A DNA stretch of 35,251 nt from Clostridia bacterium (GTDB lineage Bacteria; Bacillota; Clostridia; UBA1381): the NCBI GenBank assembly GCA_017406485.1, contig JAFQYK010000469.1:1-35251 (forward strand), in the 5' to 3' direction. This document shows positions 8,386 to 23,300 of the stretch, one piece after another (positions within the stretch are counted from its first letter, which is position 1; every line of letters begins with the position of its first letter). The translations under genes and the position numbers were made by a program. A model generated the notes under the pieces. The model saw only the letters and a list, made by a program, of their open reading frames with translations. It was not told the origin of the DNA and did not search any database.

Positions 8386-11300
8386 CGCTACCGGCGAGGT
8401 GACTGCAAATACAAAAGTCGGCAGAGCGACGGTTACTCTTATTAACTCGGAAACGGGTTATACAGGTTCTATTATAGTCAACGTCACAGACGGTCTCGCA
8501 CTGCCCAAGCTTGATTCGGGTGTGGATTTTGCAGTAGGTTTGAGTGTGGGCGGTCTTGTGTACACATGGGGTCTTAACGATAAGGGTCAGCTCGGAAGAG
8601 ATACCACTCTATCCTACGGACCTGTTCCCGAGGCTATCAATCTCGGCGGCAAAAAGGCAAAGGCTTTGGCAGCGGGTGATGATTTCGCCGTTGCCGTAGA
8701 CGAAGACGGAACAATCTGGACATGGGGATCAAATGAATACGGTCAACTCGGCATAAACGACACAACGACAGAATTTTCAAATTCACCTCAGCACCTTACA
8801 ATAGAAGAAAACGGAACAGCGGTTAAGTTTATAAACGTTGCGGCGGGTATGGCTTCGGTTTACGCGCTTACTGAAACCGGCAGCGTGTATTCATGGGGTT
8901 ACAGCGCGGCAGGTCAGCTCGGTAACGGCGCAACTTCAACCGTATGGGTGCCAAGGACTGTCATAAAGGGCGCGAGCGCGAGTGAAAGCGCGGTAATTGA
9001 GGATGTTATAAGAATTGACGCAGGCGATCAGTTTGTAATTGTGCTCAAGAGAAATAACGATGTATTTGTATGGGGCGATAACACCAAGGGATCGCTCGGC
9101 AACCGCAGCGACGGCACTCAGAAGAACGTTCCCGTTCAGGTGCATAACGGCGCGTACACAAGCACAGCGGGCGACTCGTTTATTCACGAGGTCGGTGATG
9201 TTTATGCTGGCGGAAGCAGCGCGGCGGTTATAGTAAATCATAATGAGTTCGATACCTCGACCACACCTGTATCGGTAACGTCATCGGTCAACACCGTTTA
9301 TACCTGGGGTGATAACGCAAACGGTCAGCTCGGACTTTCGGATACATTATCACCTGCTTCAACAGTAACAACTCCCGCACAGGTAACTCTTGCAAATGTA
9401 AGAACAATGGCGGTCGGCTCATCGCATATGCTCGCGGCCGACACAAACGACCTTGTATATTCATGGGGCTCCAACTCTAACGGTCAGCTCGGTAACGGCA
9501 AGAATTACAGTGAGCTTGCTTCCGTAAGAGCGCCTGTTCAGGTAATGAACGGCGAAACGAGAGATGTTATAAGCACGACGCAGTTCGGTACTCCGATGCA
9601 GGCTTATATGCTCGGCGCGGGCAAGAATTACTCCATGGCTATCATGGAAACAGGCCGCGGCTACGCTTGGGGTTCAAATACCAAGGGTCACATAGGTGAC
9701 TATTCAAAGAATGATAAGGTTTACCCGACACAGATCGGTAAGAAGGAGCTTGACAGCTTGCTTATCCAGCAGGCAATAGTTCAGAACAACGGAAGCTACG
9801 ATACAATAAAATATGCTACAATGCTTCCCTCTGAGATTTATATGTCATATGAGGACAGCACAAAGCACGATATACTGATGGTTGATGTTCACCAGATTTA
9901 TTCAAATGTAGACGGTAATTTCAATCTGGTTGACGCGCTTGGCGTTAACAATGTTTTACAGACAGGCGTAACAGCGGCCAATTTCAGCCTGCTCAATCCT
10001 GGCTTGTTCACGATAGACACATCACTTGCCGCATATAACGGAAATGAGTATGTGGTTATAAGACCGAACACATCCAACCTGTTTGGTACAACAACTCTTA
10101 CTGTAACAACAGGCGAATATATAAAAAATATAAAGCTGACGCTAAGACCGTTAGGTCAGATTGTTGAGCCTGTCATTGCAGCCGGCAGGGACTTCTCTGT
10201 TGCGCTTCGCGGCGACGGCACAGTTTGGGCATGGGGTCTTAACGACATGGGTCAGCTCGGCGACGGCACAAACATAAACCGCGCTTATCCCGTTCAAGTA
10301 ATGACAACCGACTCAAACGGTGACGCGGAGGCATTGAGCAACATCAAGCTTATTGCCGCGGGTGAAACGTTTGCGCTTGCAGTTAGAGCGGACGGCGTAT
10401 TATACGCCTGGGGTGATAATACCTCAGGTCAGCTTGGCGTGCAGATAAATAATACTCTGACCACGGGTACGGGAGAAGAAGAGGTAACAGAAAATATAAT
10501 TGACTCGAGAAATCTCGCGGTTGAGGTAACCACGATTGACAACGTTGATTATAAGGATATAACAGCTATGGCCGCCGGTCAAAATCATGCGGCGATAGTA
10601 ATTGACAATAATGAGATTTATACCTGGGGTTCAAACAAGTACGGTCAGCTCGGTACAGGCACCGAAAACGAGCTGAGCGTCTACGCGCTTAATAACAGCA
10701 GCGCGTATGCGGCATATGATGTTTACGGCTCATATGTCCCTGAGGCAGTAAAGGGCTTTAACGGCGGTGAAACGCTTACCAATGTAATAGACGTAAAGGC
10801 GGGTTCAAATCATACTCTCGCCCTCCGTCGTGACGGCAGTGTGTTCGCATGGGGCTATAACTATTACGGTCAGCTCGGTGACAGAACTCAGGATGACCGC
10901 GTATACCCGGTTCAGGTATTCAAGGGCGACGCTACAACAGGCAGCGCCGACGGTTATTATATAGAAAATATTTCGAGAATTTCCGCAAAGGGCAATAACT
11001 CTGCGGCAATTGGTGACAACACAAAGGTATTTACCTGGGGTGACAACCGGTACTCACAGCTTGGCGGTGGCAGCTTCGCTAATCTGTATTCGGCTCTGCC
11101 TGTAATAGTGTATGCGGCTTGGAACTATGATCCCAACTATGAGCTCGCAAACATTATGCAGATTTCAGTCGGCTTTGACCACATGACGGCTGTGGATTAC
11201 AGCGGCAACGTTTCGGTTTGGGGTACGGTTGTTGACGAGCAGGGCATCTCTCACGCGTACACGGTTGCAAACGCAGTTGCAGCCGGTGAAACAGACCCCG

Positions 11301-14300
11301 CGGTTCCTCAGGACAGCACCACATCGGTACTCACAGGTATCCGTGACATCAGCGCGGGTAATGACTTTACCGTTGCGATGGACAATAACGGCAACCTTCT
11401 CACTTGGGGTGAAGGCGATTACGGTCAGATCGGTAACTCCGGCATGACCGACTTTGACTACCCTGTTTATACCGGCGAGAAAAAAGCGGAAACATACCTC
11501 TTTAACTATGGAAGATACACGGCGGCATCGGGTGAAATTACAAATTACGACGGTGACGCTTCTCAATATATAGACGGTGAATATAACTATATTCCCGTTA
11601 CGCACGTAATGGATATGACGAGTACGCTGCAGCTTGACCTTACAAAGGCGGAAAGCATAGTCCATCCGGGCTTCTCACTTACGCACCTTTATGAGATATA
11701 TCCCGACTCGGGTGCGGGTAACGCAAGTCCCGATATGTCAAGCGTTACATTTATATCGGATAATCCCGACATTGTGACGATAGACCAGACAGGTCTTATC
11801 AAAGCCACGGGCGGCGGACGTTACGGCAGCGCGACAGTACGCGCGGTAAAGAACGGCAAAACCGTCTGGACAAATGTAATTGAAATTACTCCTGACGGCA
11901 AGAACGCAACACCGAAGGTAGTAGCGGGCAAAAACTTTACCGCGGCTCTGAAAGCTGACGGCAGTGTCTGGACCTGGGGCGCAAATGATTACGGTCAGCT
12001 CGGTGACGGCACAAATACGAACCGCACCTCACCGGTGCGCGTTATGCCGGATTCGGAAAAAACAGGCTCTTCGACAATGCTTTCCATTATAGATATTGCG
12101 GCGAGTGAAAGCCACCTTCTTATGGTTGGTAACTCATATCAGATTATGGCCGTAGGTCTTAACGATCACGGTCAGCTTGGCGATGGTTCAAAAGACAGCT
12201 CAAACCTCGCCGTATATGTAAATCTGACGCGCTATGACACCCTGGAGGAAACAGTTGCTGTTGCGGCAGGCAAGAACCATTCGCTCGCGCTGACAAGAGG
12301 CGGTCGTGTTTACGCTTGGGGCGCAAACGATTACGGTCAGCTCGGTAACGGCGAAGTAAGCTCCGGCTCAGACGGCGATGTGCTTTATCCGAATCTTGTA
12401 TTAAAGGGAGACAGCGCGGCCAAAGAAGAATATCTCGAAAATATCGTAGCTATCGCGGCAGGCGATTACTACTCAATGGCTCTTCGCCGCGACGGTAAGG
12501 TGTTTGCATGGGGCGATGTATCAAATGGTAAGCTCGGAACACAGATAAGAAGCAATACCTACGTTCCCGCCGAGGTTTGGAAGGGTGAATCCGACCAGTC
12601 TGACGGCAGTGTATGGTATCTTGAAAATATCATAAAAATCTCCGCCGGTGAAAGAAATTCCGGCGCGATCAACAACAGAAATGAAGTATTTGTTTGGGGC
12701 GACAACTATTACGGTCAGCTCGGAAACGGTACAACCACATCGTCCAATGTGCCTGTACTTATAAATGCGGCATACGGTGACGCAGACTATATGTATCAGC
12801 AGAAGCCTATCGATATATCAGTAGGCGGCAAGCACACCGTAGTTTCCACTATAGAGGGTACTGTATACGCATGGGGTACTGACGATGAGGGACAGATTGG
12901 CAGAGGGTCGCTTAAAGCAAGCGATACTGAAACAAATAACCAATATTATTATCCGAGACAGGTTTCCTCGGGTGACAGCTCAAGTACAGGCGACCTGTAC
13001 TTCCGTGAGGCGCTTTCCGTTACGGCGGGTGCGGCTCATGTGACGGTTGTAAAGAGAGACGGCTCTGTATGGTCATGGGGCCGCAACAGCTCCGGTCAGC
13101 TCGGTGATTTCTCAACCACCCAGCGCTCAAGCGCTGTTCAGACGGGTGAGAAGCTTTCCAAGACGCTTGAAATTAAGCGCGCAGAGCTTTTGGACGCATC
13201 GGATAATGTTCTTGAAACATATGTTCCCGACACGAATAACCCTCTCCCCAACCCGCTCTATATAAATATAGATCAGAAGCTCAGAATTGACTCTGTTGAC
13301 GAGCGTTTTGAGAGCGGCTTTAACCTGATAGTCTTAGATGCACAGGAAACAACTCCGATGCCGGCATCGGGCTACAACATGACATCTATGGATAACGGTA
13401 TCGGCGCGAGCGAAATGGTCGGCGCGGAATGGATTATAAAATCAGCAGACGCAACCTCGGAGCGTTACGGCGAAGTTTCCATACTTGTTACACAGAACGC
13501 TGCTGACGGCAGCGAGTATTCGGGTATACTCAAGGTCGGCATAAGACAAATCCCCGATGAAAAGATTGTCGTTCCTATGATAGCGGCAGGTACAGACCAT
13601 ATACTTGCCCTTAAGTCTGACGGTACAATCTGGTCATGGGGTATGAACGATCGTGGTCAGCTCGGCAATGGTGAGACAAACAATACAGAGTATCCCGCCA
13701 GGGTTCAGGTCTATGATGACAATAATCAGATAACAGACGTAAGATTTATTTCGATTTCCGCAGGTAATAAGTTTTCAGTTGCCGTTTCGACAACGGGTGA
13801 CGTATACACCTGGGGCTGGAACGAGTACGGTCAGCTCGGTAACGGCACATGGAACAGATACGACAAGGAAGAGGTCGGCAGACAGTCAAGATGGGGCAAC
13901 TGTGACTACCCCGAAGGTACTCCCGATAATGAGCAGAAGTACCGTATGCATGACCACATCGACTATATAAGAATACAGGAAAACAACGACGTTTATCTCC
14001 CGACAAAGATAAATATTGACGCGAAGATTGTATCTGTTTCCGCAGCAACAGGCGTAAACGAGGGCTTTGCAGGATATACTGCTGCTCAGGACGAGGCGGT
14101 AAAGGCGGATTATTCCACACCGCTCGATCTTATGAACCGCAATCTAACAGGCGCGCATGTGCTGGCTCTCGACGAGAACGGCAACGTTTGGGCATGGGGA
14201 CTTAACAACAAGGGACAAATAGGTAACGCCAAGGACGTAACACTTACACAGAATAAATATGGTTATGAATCGAGCGGTTACCACAGAGAGACGACTACGG

Positions 14301-17300
14301 ACACTGATGACGATACAGAGCTGCATGAGGAATATAACGCAGAATCGCGTTGGGCGTATATCCCCGAGCCGTTCCATGTAGAGTCATATACAGACGGCGA
14401 CAACACGGTTTATTACACCGTTGACGATAACTTTGTAGTTGTTTCGCCGCAGATAGTCGCGGGTCTTGAGGGTACGGAGAGATTGAGCTCCATTGTTGAG
14501 ATCGCGGCGGGCGGCAACTCGTCCGTAGCGGTAAGAGCGGACGGTTACGTATACGCTTGGGGCGACAACTCCAAGGGTCAGCTCGGTATCAACAATTCAA
14601 GCATTTCAAGATCGCTTAGACCTATGCAGGTAACAAGCGGCGAAAAGAGCGCAAGCTTTACATATTTCAGAGATGGTCTTTATGTGGATATGGCTACAGA
14701 CCACGCCGTTATTTCAACAAGAGGTCATGAGGCATATGCATGGGGCGCAAACAATGTAGGTCAGCTCGGCAACGGCGGCATCTATATAACTGCACAGTCG
14801 CCCGTCAAGGTGCTTACCGACGCAGGTACGCCTCTTACCGATATAATATACGTTTCCGCTGCAGGCTCTGCAAGCTATGCGGTAACGGAAAACGGCGAAA
14901 ATTACTCATGGGGTTCACACGCAAACGGTCAGCTTGGTATCGGCGGCGACAATACGAGCCACGCTGCAAGCTCCGTATACGCGACAAACGTACTCCCCGG
15001 TGAGACAAGCGTAATAGACAATAATTCAACCACACTCCAGAAGATTACACGCTCCTTCCCCGGTGAAACCGATTCAATGGCAATGCGCTATGACGGTAGT
15101 GTATACGGCTGGGGTTATACGGGCGTAGGTCTGCTTCTGAGCAACGTATACGAGCCTATCTTCCAGGGCGAAACACCGGCAAAGATTTTCGGCTTCCAGG
15201 AATACGCTGTAAACGGAACAGTTCAGACAGACAACCTGCCCAACTACTTATATCTCAATAACAGCGAAACACTCCGTCTGACGCTCAACGGCGCAAACGG
15301 TATGATAGATAAGGAATATCTCGGCTTTAACCTGTTAAAGGACGTTAACCCGCACCCGACAACAGACTTTAGCTCTGACCTTGTATTCAGCTCCTCTAAC
15401 GAGCAGCTTGTAACAGTTACAAGAACAGACGACGGCGCAGGCAATTATTATGCTGATATTACCGTTAACCATGCAAGACGTTACGGCGAGGCGGTTATTA
15501 CAGCAAAGAACGATGTGACCGGCTACTACGGCACATTTGTAATTATTGTTAAGCCTGACGGCGATGTAACAGCGCCCATGGTTGTTTCAACAAACAGCGC
15601 GATATATGCTCTGAAGTCCGACGGTACGCTTTGGACATGGGGCACGGTTGCATATCCTGTTCAGGTTAAGAAGTCCGCTTCTGAAAACCTTACGGGTATT
15701 AAGTACGTAGCCGCGGGCGACAGCCATGTGCTTGCGGTTACAAATGACGGCAACGTATACGCTTGGGGCGACAATACAAAGGGTAAGCTCGGTATCGGCG
15801 GAACGACTGCCGCGACATATCCGACGCTCGTAAAGGGTATCGGCGGCACCGGCAATCTCTCGGGCATAGAGAGAGTTGCGGCGGGCGCGGTAAACAGTGC
15901 GGCAATCGGCGCTGACGGTGTTGTATACGTATGGGGCGACAACACCTATGGTCAGAAGGGTATCGAGCTGAAGGCTTCACAGTCTACCTCAACCTCTGCT
16001 CAGTACAGCGAATACCCCGCATACACAGTAAAGGGTGCTTCCGCGGGTGACAATGTGGACGGTGCTCTCAACGACTTTATAGATATAACGATCACAGACA
16101 GAACCATCTCGGCTCTCCGCCGCGACGGTAACGTCTTCAGCTGGGGTGACTGCACCTACGGCCAGATCGGTAAGGGTCTTGACAACGAGGCTCTTGCTCC
16201 TACGCAGGCGGCTGCGGCGGCAATCATCGGCGACAGCATTACCGACTACCTGCGTAATATTATAGACCTCTCCTCGGGATCAAATCATATCCTTGCTTTA
16301 AGAGATAACGGTGAGGTTTACGCATGGGGTTCAAACTCCAACAACCAGCTCGGAATTGACAGAACGGTTATTCCCGACGGAGCTACCGCGGGCGTGACCA
16401 AGTCAAACAGACCTGTAAAGGTACAGGCCACATATGACGGAACAACCTATGTAAATCTTGGTTCTCAAGCAGGTACGAAGGCTGTAAACGTAATGGCGGG
16501 CAAGAACTCGTCCTTGGCGGTAGGCTATAACGGCTTTGTATATGCTTGGGGTCAGGCTAATAACAACCAGCTCGGCTTAGAGGTAACATCCGACACCTTC
16601 TCCCCCACCTATGTAAATCGCGGCGAGAGCTTCTATGACGACGACGTTACAACTACTCTCGGCTGGGTTACAAATACAACCATAAACGGCAGCAGCGCTT
16701 CGGCTGTAAGATATGACGGAAGCATTTACTCCTGGGGTCTTAACAGCGGAACATATTACGGCGCGGGTGACTATTCGGGCGTAAACAGGGCAACTCCGGT
16801 TCAGACAGGCTTAAGAGAGGACAGAGCAGAAGTTGTAGACTCGGCAAGACTCTATACAAACGGCACGATCACAACAACTTATGACAGCACAAATCCGCTC
16901 CCGCAGAAGATAACTCTTACAAAGGAGCAGTATATAGAAATCGACAAGGCAAATATATATGACAATCATATGGTCGGATTCAACGCAATCTATGACGACA
17001 CGACCGACAAGGATACACAGTACCCTGCCGAGAAGCAGAGCCACCTTGACTGGTATGACCAGTTTGGTATGAACGGCGCGGGCGGTATCACAGTTCAGAG
17101 CGTTTATGACGGAATTACGGCCACCTCGATAGATACATCGCTCGTTTCGGTATCAACCTTTAACGGCGGAAGCTACACAGACGACATTATTAGAATTACC
17201 CCGAACGACGGTCACAGATACGCGTCAACATACATAACGCTTTACAACACACTCACCAATTATGTGGGTGTACTTGAGGTGTCCGTAAAGGAACTCGGCA

Positions 17301-20300
17301 CAAACGTAATGCCGATGATTGTTTCGGGCGACAACCACACGCTCGCATTGAGATCGGACGGTACGGTATGGGCTTGGGGTTCAAACACCTACGGTCAGCT
17401 CGGCAACGGAATAAGAAGTAATGATGCTCCCGGCAGCCATCCGGCAGTGAATAATGAAGAGAGAAATGATTTTGAATATCCTGTTAAGGTAAATATCCCC
17501 GATGGTGTAGTAATTAAATCTATTGCCGCAGGTAAGAGACATTCTCTTGCGCTCACAGAGAACGGTAACGTATATATCTGGGGTTATACCGAGCCTATTA
17601 ACATTGTCTGGGGAGACTATTATCAGCGTAATATAGTTACAAAAACAGGTCATGACGGTAATACAAGCTACGAGGAGAGAGTAACGTCTGCAAACCAGAA
17701 TAGACGCTATGGTATTGTAACGCCAGTCCTCGTTAAGCTTAACAGTGACAGCACCAAAAATCTGTCCGATGTAATATCAATTGCGGCAGGCGATGATGTT
17801 TCCTATGCAGTTAAATCGGATGGAACAGTCTGGTCATGGGGAAATAACGGTCCCACAGGGAAACTGGGTATTAACAGGAAGGACTCTCTTACCTCAGAAG
17901 GACGTGGTATAGGCGGCAGTTCATGGATTAACTTTGAAATACCCGCCCACTGGGAATATAATGAATGGAGAGCGGCAGACTCATACTATGTAAGCACACC
18001 ATGGAATCATGGTTGGTCTTATACTTGGTATTTATGGTCAGAGTACGGCACAACGGGCGCGCAGCAGGTAGTAGGTCCCTATGCCGGCGGCTATCTTAAC
18101 AACGCGGTTTCTGTAAGAACTGCGGGCGACAGCGTATACGTTATAAAGGCTGACGGAACGGTTTGGTCATGGGGCTCGAATGCCAACGGCGCGCTTGCAA
18201 ACGAATTCTCATCAACGACAAGCTCAATCGCATATCCCCTTCAGGTATGGAAGGGTGAAACGACCTCGCCGGATAAATATCTGAAAAATATTGTCGATAT
18301 TCAAATTGGCGCGGTTAATAACGAAAGAACATCAAGAGATATAGGAAATTCCGCTACTCTTGACACAACTTCGGTTATCGCGCTTGCAAGAAAGACAACA
18401 TCAGATGCAACTACTAAGGATACAACCCAGTATAACGATGAGGGATACGCGGCAACCTGGGGCACAGGCACATGGGGTCAGCTCGGCAACGGCGCGGACA
18501 GCAATTCAAACCGTCCCGTAAAGGTTATGGGTCTCACCAATGTAACCGCTGTTTCAATGGGCGGTAACACAGGTATGGCGCTTGTTAAGAACGGCGATAA
18601 TCATGAGACGTATACTTGGGGTTCAAACGGCATAAAGAATGGTGAGAGGTGGAATGTAAACAGTGTAAACACCGTTTACGGACAGCTTGGTCAAAACAGC
18701 AGTGAACTTACCACCAACACGCCCGCAAGAGTAGTAAAGGGCGAGAACGTATATTCCGCAGACACATATCTTGAGGACGTGGTTCAGATTACAGGCGGAA
18801 TGTATTACAATACCGCTATGCTTCGTGACGGCACAATCTGGTCATGGGGACTTAGCCGCAACGGTCAGCTCGGCAACGGCTATAGAGTAAACAGCTCCAT
18901 CCCCGTTCAGACAGGTGACAGAGCATCGGATATACTGACGGCTTTAAATCATGACCCTGTTGAAATCATAGCGGTAGGAGATACGCTTAATATCGGTACT
19001 TTGCAGTATGAGCATAAGCAGGGCTTTGAATTTGTAACTGCTTACAATGCGACAGGCACAGTTTCAACATCCGTAACCTACGCTTCGTCAAACGAGGACG
19101 TTGCAACAGTTTCAAGCGCGGGTGTTGTAACGGCTAACAGTAACGGTATTTACGGTTCAACCCTAATTACATATGAAACAACAATAACAGTTCCCAACGG
19201 AGGTCTTTACACAGGACTTCTTGAAACTGCGCGCACATATAAGGGCGCGATGACGGTTGAGGTCAGAAAGACCGGAGCAGACAAGATAACTATCCCGATG
19301 CTCAAGTCGGGCGAAAACTTCTCCGTTGCCCTTATGGACAACGGCACGGTATGGGCTTGGGGTGATAACTCCTCAGGTCAGCTTGGCGACAATACAACTT
19401 CAAATTCATACTACCCCGTTCAGGTTGTAAAAGCCGCTTCGGCGGCGGCGGCCGACAGCCATATTGATAACATAGTAGCGGTAGCGGCAGGCGGAAATCA
19501 CGCAGTCGCACTTGACGCTGACGGCTATGTATGGACATGGGGTTACAACGGCTACGGTCAGCTCGGTAACAATACCACCACAAACTCGTCGCGTCCCGTT
19601 CAGGTTATAAAGACTACGGGTACAAGTACCGTATACCTCGGCAATATTGTAGCCGTAGCGGCAGGTCAGAACCACTCGCTTGCCCTTGACAAAAACGGCA
19701 ATGTCTGGGCTTGGGGTTCAAACAGCTATGGTCAGCTCGGCAACGGTACGGCGGGTGTACACAGCATTTACAGCTATACCGGCAACGAGACAAGCTTTGC
19801 CCGTCCGCGCCTTGTCAAGGAGCTTAACAACGGCTGGAACGGAACAGAGGCTCACGCTATCGTAGGCATAGCGGCAGGCGGCGACAGTACAGTAATAGTA
19901 CGCGCCGATGGTACGGCTTACACCTTCGGCCGCGGCGACTCGGGTATGCTTGGCTACGGCGAGAGATTGACGGCTAACAGCGCGGCTGTTCTCAGCACTC
20001 CCTCGGGTCAAAGGGTAAATGTCGGCGACAGTAAGGAAAACAGCGTATACCACAAAACGATTGCTCAGCAGGTTGTAAACAGAACCGATGACAGCACACT
20101 TCTTACAGGCAATATACCCAACGTATATCTCCAGAACGTCGTTCAGGCAGATATGGGTACAAACCACACCATTGTACTTCTTTCAAACGGCAACGCGTAT
20201 ACCGTTGGTGTAAATACGCAGGGTCAGCTTGGCGACAATACCACAACTCAGAATGACGAGTGGCGCAAGGTGCTTGAAAATACGACGGACGCTATTGATG

Positions 20301-23300
20301 ACGTAGTATCGGTATCCGCCGGCTACAATCATACCGCCGCAATCACTGAGGGCGAGGAGCTCTATATGTGGGGCGATAACGGTTATTATCAGCTCGGCAA
20401 TACCAACACGACAGATCTTACGGTAGCAACCCGTGTTGTCAGCGGCGATTACAGCACCTACGGCACAACATATCTCGCTGACATTACAGCCGTAGCAGAG
20501 GGTGAAAACCATACGGCTATACTCAAGAAGGACGGTACTGTATGGGCGTTCGGTACGAACACCGTCGGCGAGATAGGTGATTTCATCAACTACGATTACG
20601 CAAATAATGAAAATTATCAGGGAGCGCATAAGGTAGGTCCTGTGGACTACTATGCTCTCGCCTTCACTAATATAGAAGACAACGCAAACCACATCAGAAT
20701 GACAAAGAGCGACACATATAACATTCCTACTGCAAACACAATCGCTCTTAAGTACACGCCGGGCTTCAACCTTCACGAGGACAGCAGATACATAACCGCA
20801 AACAGCTCGTCAACTGATTACAACACCAATGACCAAAGACTCTTAAACTTTGCGGCAAACGGCGGCACATATACATACAAGACATCAGATCCGAGAATTG
20901 CCACAGTAACGGCAGGCGGAGTTATCACACCGACCAATCCTTCCGTTGATCAGGATTACGGCAAGGTAACCGTAACGGTAACCGATACTGCGACAGGCTT
21001 CATGGGTCTGATTGTGGCGGATATTTATAAGGACAAGAATATTACCACAGGACTTAACTTTGATAATGAAACCTTCGTTTCGGATGACAAGATAGCAGTT
21101 CCGATGATTGCATCGGGACATGACTTCACAATTGCCCTCAAGGCAAACGGTACGGTATGGACTTGGGGCAACAATGCTTCGGGTCAGCTTGGTATAGGTT
21201 ATACCACAACCGACGCTGACGGAAAGATTGAAAAGCTCGCTCAGACACCGACTGAAACAATGACGAGAATTTCGCAGTGGTCAGAGCCGCTTCAGGTTGC
21301 CGACTCAAACGGTCTCGGCACGCTCGGTAATGTAGTTGCAATCGCGGCTGGTTATGACTTCGCTCTCGCTCTTAAGACAGACGGCAGCGTCTGGGCTTGG
21401 GGCAGCGGCGTAAACGGTAAGCTCGGTGACGGCAGCACGGCGGCGCACACGGCTTATCAGCCGGTACAGGTTCTCGGTACAAACGCCGATATAAAGACAA
21501 CCGTAACCACTACCGTAACCTCAGGATCGGGTACAAGCGCGACTACAACCAATGTTGACACGTATTACCTCTCGGGTATTGTTGAAATTGCGGCAGGCAA
21601 GGATTACGCTCTCGCGCTTGACAGGAACGGTCACGTTCTCTCATGGGGTGTAAATGACAATGGTATGCTTGCAAACTCTTACAGAGTAAACACTACCGCG
21701 GTAGCTGATCCTAAGTATGTAAACGCCGGCGCAGTTGCTTCGGGTGATTACTTCAATACAACCTCGCTTACAACCGTGACGGAAAGATATACGCAGAACG
21801 TTCAGAACCGCTTAAGCCACATTGTATCGATTGAGGCGGGCGACGATCACGCGTTCGCAATTTCCGATAACGGCAGCGTATACGCTTGGGGCGCGAACAA
21901 CTACGGACAGCTCGGTATAGAGCCGGCGCATACAGCAAGCTATACATATAAGGCATACGACGGCAAGGAATATGCGTATGTTCCTATCGCGGTTCAGAGA
22001 GGCGATAATGCCGCAGTAACGGAATATGACAGCGAGTTCATGCACGGCGTGGTAGAGGCAAGGGCAGGCAAGAACCATACGCTTATAAGAACAAACGATT
22101 ATACGGTATACGGCGCGGGTGACGCTCAGTACGGTCAGCTTGGAACAGGTGCTATAACAGATACACCGACACCTGTTTTGATAGATGTTAACAGCATGAA
22201 TATTTACACAATAGCCGCAGGCGGCGATTCCAGCGCATATATCGGCGCGTCAAACGCGGATGTAAATGGAAACCTCATGTATGTATCTGGTAAGAACAAC
22301 CTTGGCCAGCTCGGTATTGACAGCGTTATAAACGCTATGTCGCCGGTGCGTATACATGATACCGCAAGATCGGATATAGGCGCGGTGCTTGAGCTTAATG
22401 ACGCGTTCATAGCAGACTTTGGCGATCAGAACGTTGCTGTTATGAACCGTGACGGTAAGGTATTTACCGCCGGTGAAAACGCTTCAGGTCAGCTTGGTGA
22501 CGGCACAAATATCAAGTCCTATATCCCTGTTCAGGTTGATAAGGACGAGGTAAGAACGCTTGTATTTGACGATGTTGAAATTAAGAATACAAGCGGTACG
22601 GTAGAAACCTTCAACTCACCCGATTATCTCGAAATTGGTACAGATCAGTATGTTCAGTTCAACAGAAATAAGATTTGGAACAAGAGAATAGTAGGCTTCA
22701 ACCTCTTTGCAGATGATATAATCACACCTGTCGGCGATGCTTCCGCAATAGACTTTGATTCCTCGGATAAGCGAGTTGCTGATTTCAGCGGTGATAATCT
22801 TGATCCGAAGATGGCAGGTCCGACGGTTGTAACAATCACAAGCCCCGAGGGTTATAAGGCGTATGTAACAGTAACCGTAAACGGCGATACGAAGTTCCCG
22901 ACAAGCGCAAGAGTTGCAACGGGCAAGAACTTCTCAATCGCTCTCAAGGAGGACGGTACGCTCTGGACATGGGGCAGCAATGTAAAGGGTCAGCTCGGTA
23001 TAGGCATAAGCGACGGCTCGGTACTTTCAAGAAGCTATCCCGTTCAGGTGCTAGATGACCATGGTGACCCGATTACAGGTATTGTATATCTATCTGCGAA
23101 TGACGAATTTGTATTCGCGATTAAGAGCGACGGTACAATGTACACATGGGGTCTGTCAATCATAGACGGTACCACAAACCTCTTTGAGGCAACAAATGTA
23201 ACAGGCTACTCGGGCGCTGCGGTACAGGATGTACAGGCAGGTATCGGTTATGTGCTCATACTCGATACAAATGGCGACGTATATTCATACGGCATAGAAA

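Larger units (their letters stand above)
5935..8503 (+). other. Module C: RCC1 propeller with inserted GLUG domain, plus spacer 3 (frameshifted)
   Basis: Blades 1 and 2 (motifs near 5988 and 6175) come before a GLUG beta-helix insertion of about 900 bases. Blades 3 to 7 follow with motifs near 7315, 7520, 7705, 7864 and 8047. Blade 4 lacks GQLG (GQLS), and blade 5 has LSGWGSNESKQL. Blade 7 ends PVQTGDRAAK (to 8130). Spacer 3 (8131-8503) has PGFNMLRSAT near 8290 and is broken by the 7-base duplication. It resumes in frame 2 with NNATGEVTANTKVG and closes with GSIIVNV. Confidence 0.85.

Noticed and set aside
8399-8401. GTG at 8399 (or TTG at 8345) as the start of a separate downstream gene
   Set aside because: It lies in the middle of an Ig-like spacer, with no clear ribosome binding site at the right distance, no terminator or promoter between the frames and no signal peptide after it.
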